A stretch of DNA of 64,000 nucleotides from Alphaproteobacteria bacterium. GTDB lineage: Bacteria > Pseudomonadota > Alphaproteobacteria > Micropepsales > Micropepsaceae. The notes under the pieces were generated by a model. That model was not told the origin of the DNA, made no database searches, and was given only the letters and a program-made list of their open reading frames with translations. Location of the stretch: positions 1 through 64,000 of the forward strand of contig JADZAI010000076.1 of assembly GCA_020852655.1 (NCBI GenBank), written 5' to 3'. Position 1 is the stretch's first letter. Every line of letters starts with the position of its first letter. Both the position numbers and the translations under genes were made by a program. Of this stretch, positions 37,021 to 45,104 are shown one piece after another.

Positions 37021-37824
37021 ATGGCCTACAAGACGATCGAGATCCGCAAGGACGGCCCGGTGGACTGGGTCACGCTCAACCGCCCCGACCGGCTGAACGC
37101 GCTCAATCCGCAGCTCGTCGACGAGCTGCTGGACTATTTCCAGAACATGTATTTCGAGCGCAAGACGCGCGTCATCGTGATGAAGGGCGCCGGCCGCGCC
37201 TATTGCGCCGGCCTCGACCTGAAGGAGCGCGAGACGCCCGATAACGAGCCCGGCGGCGGCCCGCAGCGCGGCCTGCTGACCCAGCGCCGCATCAGCGAGA
37301 TCGTGATGCGCATGCGCCGCTGCCAGCAGCCGATCATCAGCCTCGTGCACGGCCCGGCCTGCGGCGGCGGCTTCGCCATGGCGCTCGCCAGCGACATCCG
37401 TATCGCCGGCGAGAGCGCGCGCATGAATGCCGCCTTCATCCGCATCGGCCTCTCGGCCTGCGACATCGGCGTCTCCTATTTCCTGCCGCGCCTCGTCGGC
37501 GTCTCGGTGGCGAGCGAACTGATGCTGACCGGCCGCTTCATCAATGCCGAGCGGGCGCTGAAAGTGGGCCTCGTCAGCGAGGTCGTGCCGGACGACAAGC
37601 TGGAAGAGGCGGTGAAGCCCTATCTCGACGAGATGCTGACGACCTCGCCGCTGGGCCTCCGGCTCACCAAGGAATGCCTGAATTTCAGCGTCGATGCGCC
37701 CAGCCTCGAATCGGCCGTGGCGATGGAGGATCGCAACCAGATCCTCACCTCGCAGACCATCGACGTCGCCGAAGGCATGCGCGCCTTCCTCGAGAAGCGC
37801 ACGCCCGTCTACAAGGACCGCTGA
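37021..37824 (+). CDS. Enoyl-CoA hydratase/isomerase family protein
   Basis: 267 residues from ATG 37021 with GGGAG upstream. The crotonase fold is clear: WVTLNRPDRLNALNPQLVDE, the oxyanion-hole blocks GRAYCAGLDLKER and GPACGGGFAMALASDIRIAG, and a third motif ERALKVGLVSEVV. Probably acts on CoA thioesters in fatty or aromatic acid breakdown; the two catalytic acids of true crotonases are not evident at their usual positions, so another crotonase activity is possible. Monocistronic, convergent with the next gene. Confidence 0.9.
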   Translation: MAYKTIEIRKDGPVDWVTLNRPDRLNALNPQLVDELLDYFQNMYFERKTRVIVMKGAGRAYCAGLDLKERETPDNEPGGGPQRGLLTQRRISEIVMRMRRCQQPIISLVHGPACGGGFAMALASDIRIAGESARMNAAFIRIGLSACDIGVSYFLPRLVGVSVASELMLTGRFINAERALKVGLVSEVVPDDKLEEAVKPYLDEMLTTSPLGLRLTKECLNFSVDAPSLESAVAMEDRNQILTSQTIDVAEGMRAFLEKRTPVYKDR

Positions 37825-37832
37825 TCCTTTTT

Positions 37833-38693
37833 TCAGCGCGGCAGCGGCAGGTCCTGGAGCAGGGCCCAGCGGCCGTCGACGCGGCCGAAGACCGGGCGGT
37901 CGATGGTGACGCCGCCCGGTCCGTCGTCGCCGTGGAACATGAAGCCGAGCACCGCGGCGCCATCCTTCCGCGACACCACCACGAACCGGTCGATCTGGCG
38001 GAAGGCGAGATCGGCCGCCGCCGGCACGGGCGCAAAGACGATCCCGCGCGCCTGCGCGTCCGTGACGATGGGCGCGAGATCGTCGACCATCGCCGCCGCG
38101 CTCATCGACGCCGCCTCCTCGGTCAGGAAGCGCGCCGCGTCGCGATTGCCGGAATAGCTCGAGAAGAGCGCCACCAGCCTGGTCGCGTTCTCCGCCTTCA
38201 GCGCGGCGATGACGTCGCGCTGGAACGCCGCCGCCACGCCCGCGATCTCGTCCTTTGCCGCATCGTCCAGCTTCGCCTTCGGGTCGGCCGTCCAGACCGC
38301 CAGCGCCGGCGTGGTCGGCGCGTCGAAATCGAACACGCGCTGCACCGGCGGCGTGAGCTGGCGGTCCAGCTCCGTCTTGATCGAGTCCGGCCCAGCCCCG
38401 GCGCCGTAGCTGCGCACCGTCACGGCGCCGGAGGCCTCGTGGCCGGGAAAGGCCGGCTTCAGCGTGATGTCGACCACGTTCCCGGCCGGCTTCAGGAAGG
38501 CATTCAGCAGCAGCTTGTGCGTCTGCTTGGCGTCCGCACGGATTTCCAGCACCGGCATGCCGTTCATCAGCACCGTCGCATCGGCATAGGCCACCGACAG
38601 CGTCAGCTCATAGGACAGCGGCGGCATCCGGCCGCGCGTTTCGATGTCGTGCGGCGCAACGAGGGCCGCGATCAGGCTGAAAATCCACAGCAT
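37833..38693 (-). CDS. Exported hypothetical protein
   Basis: 286 residues, GGAG upstream of ATG 38693. A short hydrophobic N-terminus (LWIFSLIAALVAPH) suggests a signal or anchor. The body is Asp/Ala-rich, with an N-terminal β-rich half (YELTLSVAYADATVLMNGMP) and a helical middle (AGVAAAFQRDVIAALKAENA). No family recognised. It ends 9 bp from the enoyl-CoA hydratase stop. Confidence 0.7.
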   Translation of the reverse strand: MLWIFSLIAALVAPHDIETRGRMPPLSYELTLSVAYADATVLMNGMPVLEIRADAKQTHKLLLNAFLKPAGNVVDITLKPAFPGHEASGAVTVRSYGAGAGPDSIKTELDRQLTPPVQRVFDFDAPTTPALAVWTADPKAKLDDAAKDEIAGVAAAFQRDVIAALKAENATRLVALFSSYSGNRDAARFLTEEAASMSAAAMVDDLAPIVTDAQARGIVFAPVPAAADLAFRQIDRFVVVSRKDGAAVLGFMFHGDDGPGGVTIDRPVFGRVDGRWALLQDLPLPR

Positions 38694-38767
38694 CGCTCAG
38701 GCTCCGGCGAGGCCACGACACTGGCCCACCGGCCGTCAGCGAAGCGTTAAGGCGCCCGCCGGTTCGT

Positions 38768-39688
38768 TCAGGCCGCCGCCTGGCGCGCCTTCAGCTCCGC
38801 CCGATAGACCTCCGTGCGCCGCACGAAGGGCGCGATATAGTCGACCAGCGTCGGCACGCCGGCGGCGGGGATATCGTGACCCCAGCCGTCGATCAGCACG
38901 AATTCCGAGCCCGGGATGCTCGCCGCGGTGTGGGCGCCGGCCTGCCAGGGGATCAGCGTGTCCTTCGTCCCATGCAGCACGAGCGCCGGCCGCTTCAGCC
39001 CCTTCAGCTTCTCCGTCCGCGGCGGCGTCGCGACGATGGCGGCATATTGGCGCGCGACGCCCTGCGGATCGTAGGAACGGTCATAGGCCGCGCCTATCAG
39101 TGCAGCAACCTCGGCATCCTCGCTGACCCAGCGCGTGCTCGCATAGAATTTCCGGTTCTTCACCGAATGCGCGACCACGTCTTCGCGGGCCGGCGACGGC
39201 GGCGGGTTCAGCAGCACCGCCTGCGCCTCAGGGCTGGTGCGCGGCAGCGAGGGATCGCCGGTGCTGGAGAACACCGAAATCAGCGAACGCGACTTCTTGG
39301 GATGGTTCAGAACGGTGAGCTGCGCGATCATGCCGCCCATCGAGGCGCCGAGGATGTGGGCACTGGCGATGCCCAGCGCCTCCAGCAGGCCCGCCGCATC
39401 GGCCGCCATGTCATTCAGCGTATAGGGCACGTCGGGCTTGCGCCCCTCCGCCATCGCCTGGATGGCTTCGCGCGGGCTGGGCGCACCCTCGAAGCGCTGT
39501 GACAGGCCGACGTCGCGATTGTCGAAGCGGATCACCCGCATCCCCTGCGCCGCCAGCGCCTCGCGGAACACCGGCGTCCACGACGTCATCTGCGCGCCGA
39601 AGCCCATGATGAGCAGGATCGGGATGCCGTCCTTCGGCCCGATCTCGTCATACTCGATGTTGATGCCGTTCGCCTTGATCTGAACCAT
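38768..39688 (-). CDS. Alpha/beta hydrolase, copy A
   Basis: 306 residues from ATG 39688 with GGAGAG upstream. Nucleophile Ser116 lies in HILGASMGGMIAQL; the acid is in LVLHGTKDTLIP and the His in DGWGHDIP. The start IKANGINIEYDEIG and the DNRDVGLSQRFEG block are typical of the esterase/ epoxide-hydrolase-like group near aclacinomycin methylesterase. It is followed 30 bp upstream by a clear paralog; the two are likely one operon. Substrate unknown. Confidence 0.9.
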   Translation of the reverse strand: MVQIKANGINIEYDEIGPKDGIPILLIMGFGAQMTSWTPVFREALAAQGMRVIRFDNRDVGLSQRFEGAPSPREAIQAMAEGRKPDVPYTLNDMAADAAGLLEALGIASAHILGASMGGMIAQLTVLNHPKKSRSLISVFSSTGDPSLPRTSPEAQAVLLNPPPSPAREDVVAHSVKNRKFYASTRWVSEDAEVAALIGAAYDRSYDPQGVARQYAAIVATPPRTEKLKGLKRPALVLHGTKDTLIPWQAGAHTAASIPGSEFVLIDGWGHDIPAAGVPTLVDYIAPFVRRTEVYRAELKARQAAA

Positions 39689-39718
39689 CCGCGTCTCTCC
39701 CACCCCGCGCCGAAGCGC

Positions 39719-40630
39719 CTACGCCGCCGCCTTGCGCGCCTCGACCTTTTTCAGGAACCCGCCGACATGCTCGATGAACTGCGGCATCAGCGCCTCGGTG
39801 AAATCATGCGCCATGCCGGGCACGACGATGAACTCCGAATTCGGGATCGCCTTCGCCGTGTCCTCGCCGCCGTCCAGCGGCACCAGCGGATCGTCCTTGC
39901 CGTGCAGCACCAGCGCCGGTGCCTTCACGCCCTTCAGCTTCTCGTGGCGCGGCTCCGACGCCATGATCGCCACCATCTGCCGCGCGATGCCGGCCGGGTT
40001 GTAGGGGCCGCGATTGACCATCGCGTCGGCGAGCGCCGCAAGCTCGGCGTCGGTGGCCGGGAAGCCCGGCGAACCGATCGTGCGGAAGGTGCTCTTGAAG
40101 GCCGCCGCGCGATCCTCCTTGCTGTCGCTCTTGGGCGGCGTGACCAGCACCGCCATCACCTCCGGCCGCGCCTGCGTCAGCCCGGGACGTCCGGTCGTCG
40201 ACATGATCGACGTCATGCTCAGCGTGTGCCCTGGATGGTTGACCGCCACGAGCTGCGCGATCATCCCGCCCATCGACGCGCCGACGATATGCGCCGCCTT
40301 GATGCCGAGCGCGTCGAGCAGGCCGACGACATCCTGCGCCATGTCGTCGAGCAGATAGGGCGCCTTCGCATAGCGCTCGCCCGACGCTGCCGCCGCCATC
40401 GCGGCGCCCATGTCGGCCGGCCCCAGGTGGTCCATGTGGGTCGTCAGCCCGACGTCGCGATTGTCGAAGCGGATGACGCGGAAGCCCTTCTTGGTCAGGC
40501 CCTCCACGAACGACATCGGCCACATGATCATCTGGCCCGAGAAGCCCATGACCAGGACAACGGCCGGATCGCTTTCCCGCCCGTGGATGTCGTACTCGAT
40601 CTCGATCCCGTTCGCCTTGACCCGTGGCAT
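39719..40630 (-). CDS. Alpha/beta hydrolase, copy B
   Basis: 303 residues from ATG 40630 preceded by GGGAGGAAG. Same fold and motifs as copy A: VKANGIEIEYDIHG, DNRDVGLTTHMDH, Ser119 in HIVGASMGGMIAQL, the acid in VLHGKDDPLVP, and His in GMAHDFTEA. The cap region between the DNRD block and the nucleophile differs, so the two may have different substrates. It is transcribed first of the pair and is divergent from glpD, with an 81-bp interval between starts. Confidence 0.9.
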   Translation of the reverse strand: MPRVKANGIEIEYDIHGRESDPAVVLVMGFSGQMIMWPMSFVEGLTKKGFRVIRFDNRDVGLTTHMDHLGPADMGAAMAAAASGERYAKAPYLLDDMAQDVVGLLDALGIKAAHIVGASMGGMIAQLVAVNHPGHTLSMTSIMSTTGRPGLTQARPEVMAVLVTPPKSDSKEDRAAAFKSTFRTIGSPGFPATDAELAALADAMVNRGPYNPAGIARQMVAIMASEPRHEKLKGVKAPALVLHGKDDPLVPLDGGEDTAKAIPNSEFIVVPGMAHDFTEALMPQFIEHVGGFLKKVEARKAAA

Positions 40631-40711
40631 GCGCTTCCTCCCGCGGCCTGACCGCCGCCTGCCCGAAACGCTAGAATCACTTCGCGCAGGACGCAAACGC
40701 GGCGTGGTTCC

Positions 40712-42439
40712 TTGATACGGCTCATTGACACTACGTCATTCCTCCCCTCACTTGCTGCCGGTTCCAGCTTCTCCGCACCGATCTTGCGCCGCGATTTTTC
40801 TGCTCTTGGCCGGCTGAGTTTTGACGTCCTGATCGTCGGGGGCGGCATTACGGGTGCGTGCATTGCGCGGGACGCGGCGATGCGCGGACTGAAGGTGGCG
40901 CTGGTCGAGAAGAAGGATTTCAGCCACGCCACCTCGGCCGCCAATTCGAAGCTCGTGCATGGCGGCCTGCGCTATCTTCAGAATCTCGAATTCGGCCTCG
41001 TCAGGGAATCGCTGCGCGAGCGGCGGATCTGGCAGCGCATCGCACCGCATCTCGTCTATCCCCTGCCCTTCCTCATTCCCCAGCCCAAAAGCCGGAAGGG
41101 CACTCTGAAGCTGCGGCTCGGCCTCACGCTGTACGACCTGCTCAGCTACGACCGCACCTGGCTCGACGACAAGGACCAGCGCCTGCCCGCGCACCGCACG
41201 GTCAAGGCGGAGGAGTTGCAGCGGCGCGCCCCGGTGGCGATCGCCAGCGGCTATCCTTTCGCGCTGGAATACCAGGACTGCCAGATGTACGCGCCCGAGC
41301 GGCTTGGCCTCGGCTGCATCCAGGACGCCGCAGAGCGCGGCGCAGTCGTCGCCAACTATGCCGAGGCGATCGCGCTGACCAGGACGGCCGACGGCACCGT
41401 CACCGGGGCGCGCGTGCGCGATGGCCTGACCGGTGCCGAGGCCGTCATCTCCGCCCGGCTCACCGTGAACGCCGCCGGCCCCTGGGCCGACAAGGTGCTC
41501 GCGATGGCGCAGGACGGCACGCCGTCGCACCGCCTCATCCGCGCCAAGGGCATTCATCTCATCACGCGCCCGCTCACCGACGGCAGCGCGGCGCTCGCCA
41601 TGTTCATCGACGGCGGCCATTTCTTCGTCCTGCCCTGGCGCGGCCACACCATCATCGGCACCACCGACGACGTCTTCGAAGGCGCCCCGGACGACGTCGC
41701 CCCGACGCAGGCCGACATCGCCAAGATGCTAGCCGCGGTGAACAAGGGCCTGCCCTCCGCGAAGCTGACCGCCGACGACGTCATCCACGCCTATGCCGGC
41801 GTCCGTCCGCTGATCGACGAGAGCGAGCCGGGCGCCAAGGGCGGCAGCTACAAGCGCAGCCGCAAGGCCGAGATCATCGACCACGCCGAGGACGGCGAGG
41901 CCAATCTCCTCTCCGCGCTCGGCGGCAAATGGACGACCTCGCGCCACGTCGCCGCGCAATGCGTCGACCTGATCGAGAAGAAGCTGGACCACCCGCATTT
42001 GCGCGTGCGCACCGACACGACGCCGCTCGGCGGCGCCTCCACGGGCAATTTCGCTGCCTTCGTGCGCCGCGCACAGAAGGAAAACCGCCGCGTCGATCCC
42101 GCCGTCGTTGCCAACCTGGCGCGCAACTACGGCGCACGGATGGAAGCGGTGATCGCCGGCACGAACGGCGACGCCCGGCTGCTCGAACCCTTGTCATCAG
42201 CGCTGCCCGACTGTGCCGCCGAGATCCTCTACGGCGTGCGCAACGAGATGGCGCTGATGCTCGAAGACGTGATCTTCCGCCGCACCGGCATCGGCACGCT
42301 GGGCAGCCCCGGCGAAGCGGTGATCGAACGCTGCGGGCGCCTCATGGCCGACCTGCGCGGCTGGAACCTCGAAGAGACGTCGCGCCAGATCGACGCCGTC
42401 ATGGCGCATTTCCTGTGGGGCCGGAGGGACACCGCATGA
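40712..42439 (+). CDS. glpD: Glycerol-3-phosphate dehydrogenase
   Basis: 575 residues if read from TTG 40712; the true start is uncertain because no ribosome site precedes it, and a TTG at 40787 is another option. The FAD-binding start LIVGGGITGACIARDAAMRG, the SKLVHGGLRYLQNLEF block and the IIGTTDDVFEG region identify GlpD, a membrane-associated flavoenzyme that oxidises sn-glycerol-3-phosphate to DHAP and passes electrons to quinone. C-terminal cap domain present. It is the first gene of a unit with a lipid kinase (4-bp overlap) and an AGPS-like flavoprotein. Confidence 0.92.
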   Translation: MIRLIDTTSFLPSLAAGSSFSAPILRRDFSALGRLSFDVLIVGGGITGACIARDAAMRGLKVALVEKKDFSHATSAANSKLVHGGLRYLQNLEFGLVRESLRERRIWQRIAPHLVYPLPFLIPQPKSRKGTLKLRLGLTLYDLLSYDRTWLDDKDQRLPAHRTVKAEELQRRAPVAIASGYPFALEYQDCQMYAPERLGLGCIQDAAERGAVVANYAEAIALTRTADGTVTGARVRDGLTGAEAVISARLTVNAAGPWADKVLAMAQDGTPSHRLIRAKGIHLITRPLTDGSAALAMFIDGGHFFVLPWRGHTIIGTTDDVFEGAPDDVAPTQADIAKMLAAVNKGLPSAKLTADDVIHAYAGVRPLIDESEPGAKGGSYKRSRKAEIIDHAEDGEANLLSALGGKWTTSRHVAAQCVDLIEKKLDHPHLRVRTDTTPLGGASTGNFAAFVRRAQKENRRVDPAVVANLARNYGARMEAVIAGTNGDARLLEPLSSALPDCAAEILYGVRNEMALMLEDVIFRRTGIGTLGSPGEAVIERCGRLMADLRGWNLEETSRQIDAVMAHFLWGRRDTA

Positions 42440-43362
42440 GCACCTTCGCCGTCGTCAATCCGCGCTCCGCCGGCGGCCGCACCGCCAAGGCGATGGGCGA
42501 GATCGGAGCCGCACTCAAGGCCGCCCTCGGCGACGTCATCGTCGGCAGCACGCAGCGCCAGGGCGACGCCACGCGCCTCGTCGCCAAGGCGCTGGACCAG
42601 GGCTATCGCCGCATCGTGGCGATCGGCGGCGACGGCACGCTGAACGAGGCGGTCAACGGCATGTTCCGCGACGGTGCGCCGATCGCGCCGGACGCCGCCT
42701 TCTCCTTCGCGATGAGCGGCTCCGGCGGCGACTTCAAGCGCAGCCTCGGCATCGAACACGAACTCCTGCCCGCCATCGCCGCACTGAAGGATGCGGCGCC
42801 GCGCAAGATCGACCTCGGCCGCGTCACCTTCATCGGCGACGACGGCACGCCGGACACCAGGCTGTTCCTCAACATCGCGAGCTTCGGCCTCCCCGGCGAG
42901 ATCGTGAACCGCGTCAACCGCGCCGGCCTGGCCAAGCGCTTCGGCGGCCCCTTCGCCTTCCGCTGGCACAGCACGGCGGCGGCGCTGACCTTCAGGCCGT
43001 GGCGCGTCCATCTCGCGGTCGACGACGGCTTCAGCCAGGACATCTCCGTCTCCACCGTCGCGATCTGCAACGGGCGCTATTTCGGCGGCGGCATGAAGAT
43101 CGCGCCGGAGGCCGATATCGCCGACGGCCTGTTCGACATCGTCGTCATCGCCGAAACCGGCCGCCGCGCGATGATCGCCCGCATGAACGACATCTACAGC
43201 GGCGCGCATGTGAACCACCCGAACGTCAAGGTCCTGCGCGGCCGCAAGGTGACGGCATCGCCGCTCAACGGGCCGTGCTTCGCCGAGCGCGACGGCGAGG
43301 GCGGCATGAACCTGCCCGCGACCTTCGAAATCCTGCCCGGCGCCCTCACCCTCGTCATCTGA
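42436..43362 (+). CDS. Diacylglycerol kinase-family lipid kinase
   Basis: 308 residues starting in the ATGA overlap with glpD. VVNPRSAGGRTAKAMGEI at the start and IGGDGTLNEAVNGMF near residue 63 are the DAGK catalytic-domain signatures, with a C-terminal β-domain (AICNGRYFGGGMKIAPEADI). The family phosphorylates diacylglycerol or related lipids. The position between glpD and an AGPS-like gene makes a lipid substrate attractive. Confidence 0.9.
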   Translation: MSTFAVVNPRSAGGRTAKAMGEIGAALKAALGDVIVGSTQRQGDATRLVAKALDQGYRRIVAIGGDGTLNEAVNGMFRDGAPIAPDAAFSFAMSGSGGDFKRSLGIEHELLPAIAALKDAAPRKIDLGRVTFIGDDGTPDTRLFLNIASFGLPGEIVNRVNRAGLAKRFGGPFAFRWHSTAAALTFRPWRVHLAVDDGFSQDISVSTVAICNGRYFGGGMKIAPEADIADGLFDIVVIAETGRRAMIARMNDIYSGAHVNHPNVKVLRGRKVTASPLNGPCFAERDGEGGMNLPATFEILPGALTLVI

Positions 43363-43406
43363 GCCGCGATTCCCCTCGCGGCCATTCTCCTCTAAGCACG
43401 GGCCTC

Positions 43407-45068
43407 ATGACCGATCGTGCGAAACTCCGCTGGAACGCCTGGGGCACTGCGGGGCACCAGGAGCATCTCGCAGCCGCCAAACCGCTCTGGACCTTTCTCG
43501 GCGACGCGCTCTGCGTCGGCCCCCTGCCGCAGACGCCGGCGAAGACGCTGGCCGAGAGCACGCTCGCGCCCTCGCGCCTCGCCTTCGGCGACGTCGCGCC
43601 GTTCCAGCAGGCCGGCTGCGAGATCAGTTCGTCGGCCGAGGACCGCGCCTTCCACGCCCGCGGCGATTCCTACCGCGACCTGCTCGACCTGCGCGCCGGC
43701 AGGCTCGATCCGCTGCCCGACGCGGTGCTCTACCCCAGGACGCGCGACGCCTGCCTGAAGGCGATCGAAGCCGCAGCCAGGCTCGATATCGCCGTCGTGC
43801 CGTTCGGCGGCGGCACCAGTGTCGTCGGCGGCGTCGCACCGCTGGCCGGCCGGCATCGCGCCGTCGTCGCCATCGACACGACCCGCCTCGACCAGGTGCT
43901 GGCGATCGACCGGATGTCGATGACCGCGACGGCGGAGGCCGGCATCCACGGCCCGGCGCTGGAGCAGAGGCTGAACGCCGAGGGCGTGACCCTCGGCCAT
44001 TATCCGCAGAGCTTCGAATTCTCGACGCTCGGCGGCTGGATCGCGGCACGCGGCGCCGGCCAGCAATCGAACCGCTACGGCAAGGCCGAGCACTGGCTCG
44101 TCTCGGCCCGTCTCGCGACGCCGGGCGGCCTCTGGTCGACCGAGGGCTACCCCGCCTCCGCCGCCGGCCCGCGCCTCACCGATCTCGTCGCCGGATCGGA
44201 AGGCACGCTCGGCCTCATCACCGACGCGACCGTCGCGCTGCACGCCGCACCCGAGGCGCGCGACTACCGCGCCTTCCTGTTCCACGACTTCGCCGCCGGT
44301 CGCGAGGCAATACGCGAAATCGTCCAGGCCGACATCCCGGCCTGCTCGCTGCGCCTCTCCGACGAAGACGAGACGCATTTCTACGGCGTGCTCGGGCGGT
44401 TGCAGCGCGAGCCGAAATTCAAGGACCGCCTCCAGGACTTCTATCTGAAGCGCCGCGGCTTCGACGGTCGGCGCTGCGCGCTGATCGCCGGTGCGGAGGG
44501 TGATCGCGCCAGCGTGCGTTTCGCGCACGCGCATGTCGCCGCCATCGCGCGGCGCCACGGCGCGCTCGCCGCCGGCTCGGGCCCGGCGGAAAGCTGGTAC
44601 AAAGGCCGCTTCCACGGCCCCTATCTGCGCGATCCGATGCTGGACCGCGGCCTCGGCGTCGACACGCTGGAGACCGCGACACACTGGTCCAACGTCGCCG
44701 CACTGCATGGCGCGGTGCGCCGCGCGCTGCTCGACGCGATGCAGGCGCACTCGAACGGCAAGGGCATCTGCCTCGCCCATGTCAGCCATTCCTATCGCGA
44801 CGGGGCGAGCCTTTATTTCACCTATGTCTGGCCCCGCGCGACCGGCGGCCTCGACGCCGAGATCGCGCAGTGGACGGCGATCAAGAAGGCCGCCTCCGAC
44901 GCCATCGCCGCCTACCACGGCACCATCTCGCACCACCACGGCGCCGGCACCGACCACGCCGCATGGCTGCCCGCCGAAAAAGGCGCGACGGGCATGAACG
45001 TCCTCCGCGCCCTGAAATCCGCGCTCGACCCCACCGGCATCATGAACCCCGGCAAGATGGGGCTGTAG
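43407..45068 (+). CDS. FAD-binding oxidoreductase, alkyl-DHAP synthase-like
   Basis: 553 residues from ATG 43407. The PCMH-type FAD domain contains AVVPFGGGTSVVGGVAPLAG and the DLVAGSEGTLGLITD block. The C-terminal part ends TISHHHGAGTDHAAWLP, whose triple His is the hallmark of alkyl-dihydroxyacetonephosphate synthase, the enzyme that makes the ether bond of ether lipids from acyl-DHAP. The GYNGRY-like and DPTGIMNPGKMG tail are also typical. Other members oxidise 2-hydroxyacids, so that is the alternative. It follows glpD and a lipid kinase on the same strand. Confidence 0.85.
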   Translation: MTDRAKLRWNAWGTAGHQEHLAAAKPLWTFLGDALCVGPLPQTPAKTLAESTLAPSRLAFGDVAPFQQAGCEISSSAEDRAFHARGDSYRDLLDLRAGRLDPLPDAVLYPRTRDACLKAIEAAARLDIAVVPFGGGTSVVGGVAPLAGRHRAVVAIDTTRLDQVLAIDRMSMTATAEAGIHGPALEQRLNAEGVTLGHYPQSFEFSTLGGWIAARGAGQQSNRYGKAEHWLVSARLATPGGLWSTEGYPASAAGPRLTDLVAGSEGTLGLITDATVALHAAPEARDYRAFLFHDFAAGREAIREIVQADIPACSLRLSDEDETHFYGVLGRLQREPKFKDRLQDFYLKRRGFDGRRCALIAGAEGDRASVRFAHAHVAAIARRHGALAAGSGPAESWYKGRFHGPYLRDPMLDRGLGVDTLETATHWSNVAALHGAVRRALLDAMQAHSNGKGICLAHVSHSYRDGASLYFTYVWPRATGGLDAEIAQWTAIKKAASDAIAAYHGTISHHHGAGTDHAAWLPAEKGATGMNVLRALKSALDPTGIMNPGKMGL

Positions 45069-45104
45069 GCAACCCGCTCACCGCTATTTGCCTTGGCGCT
45101 CCAC

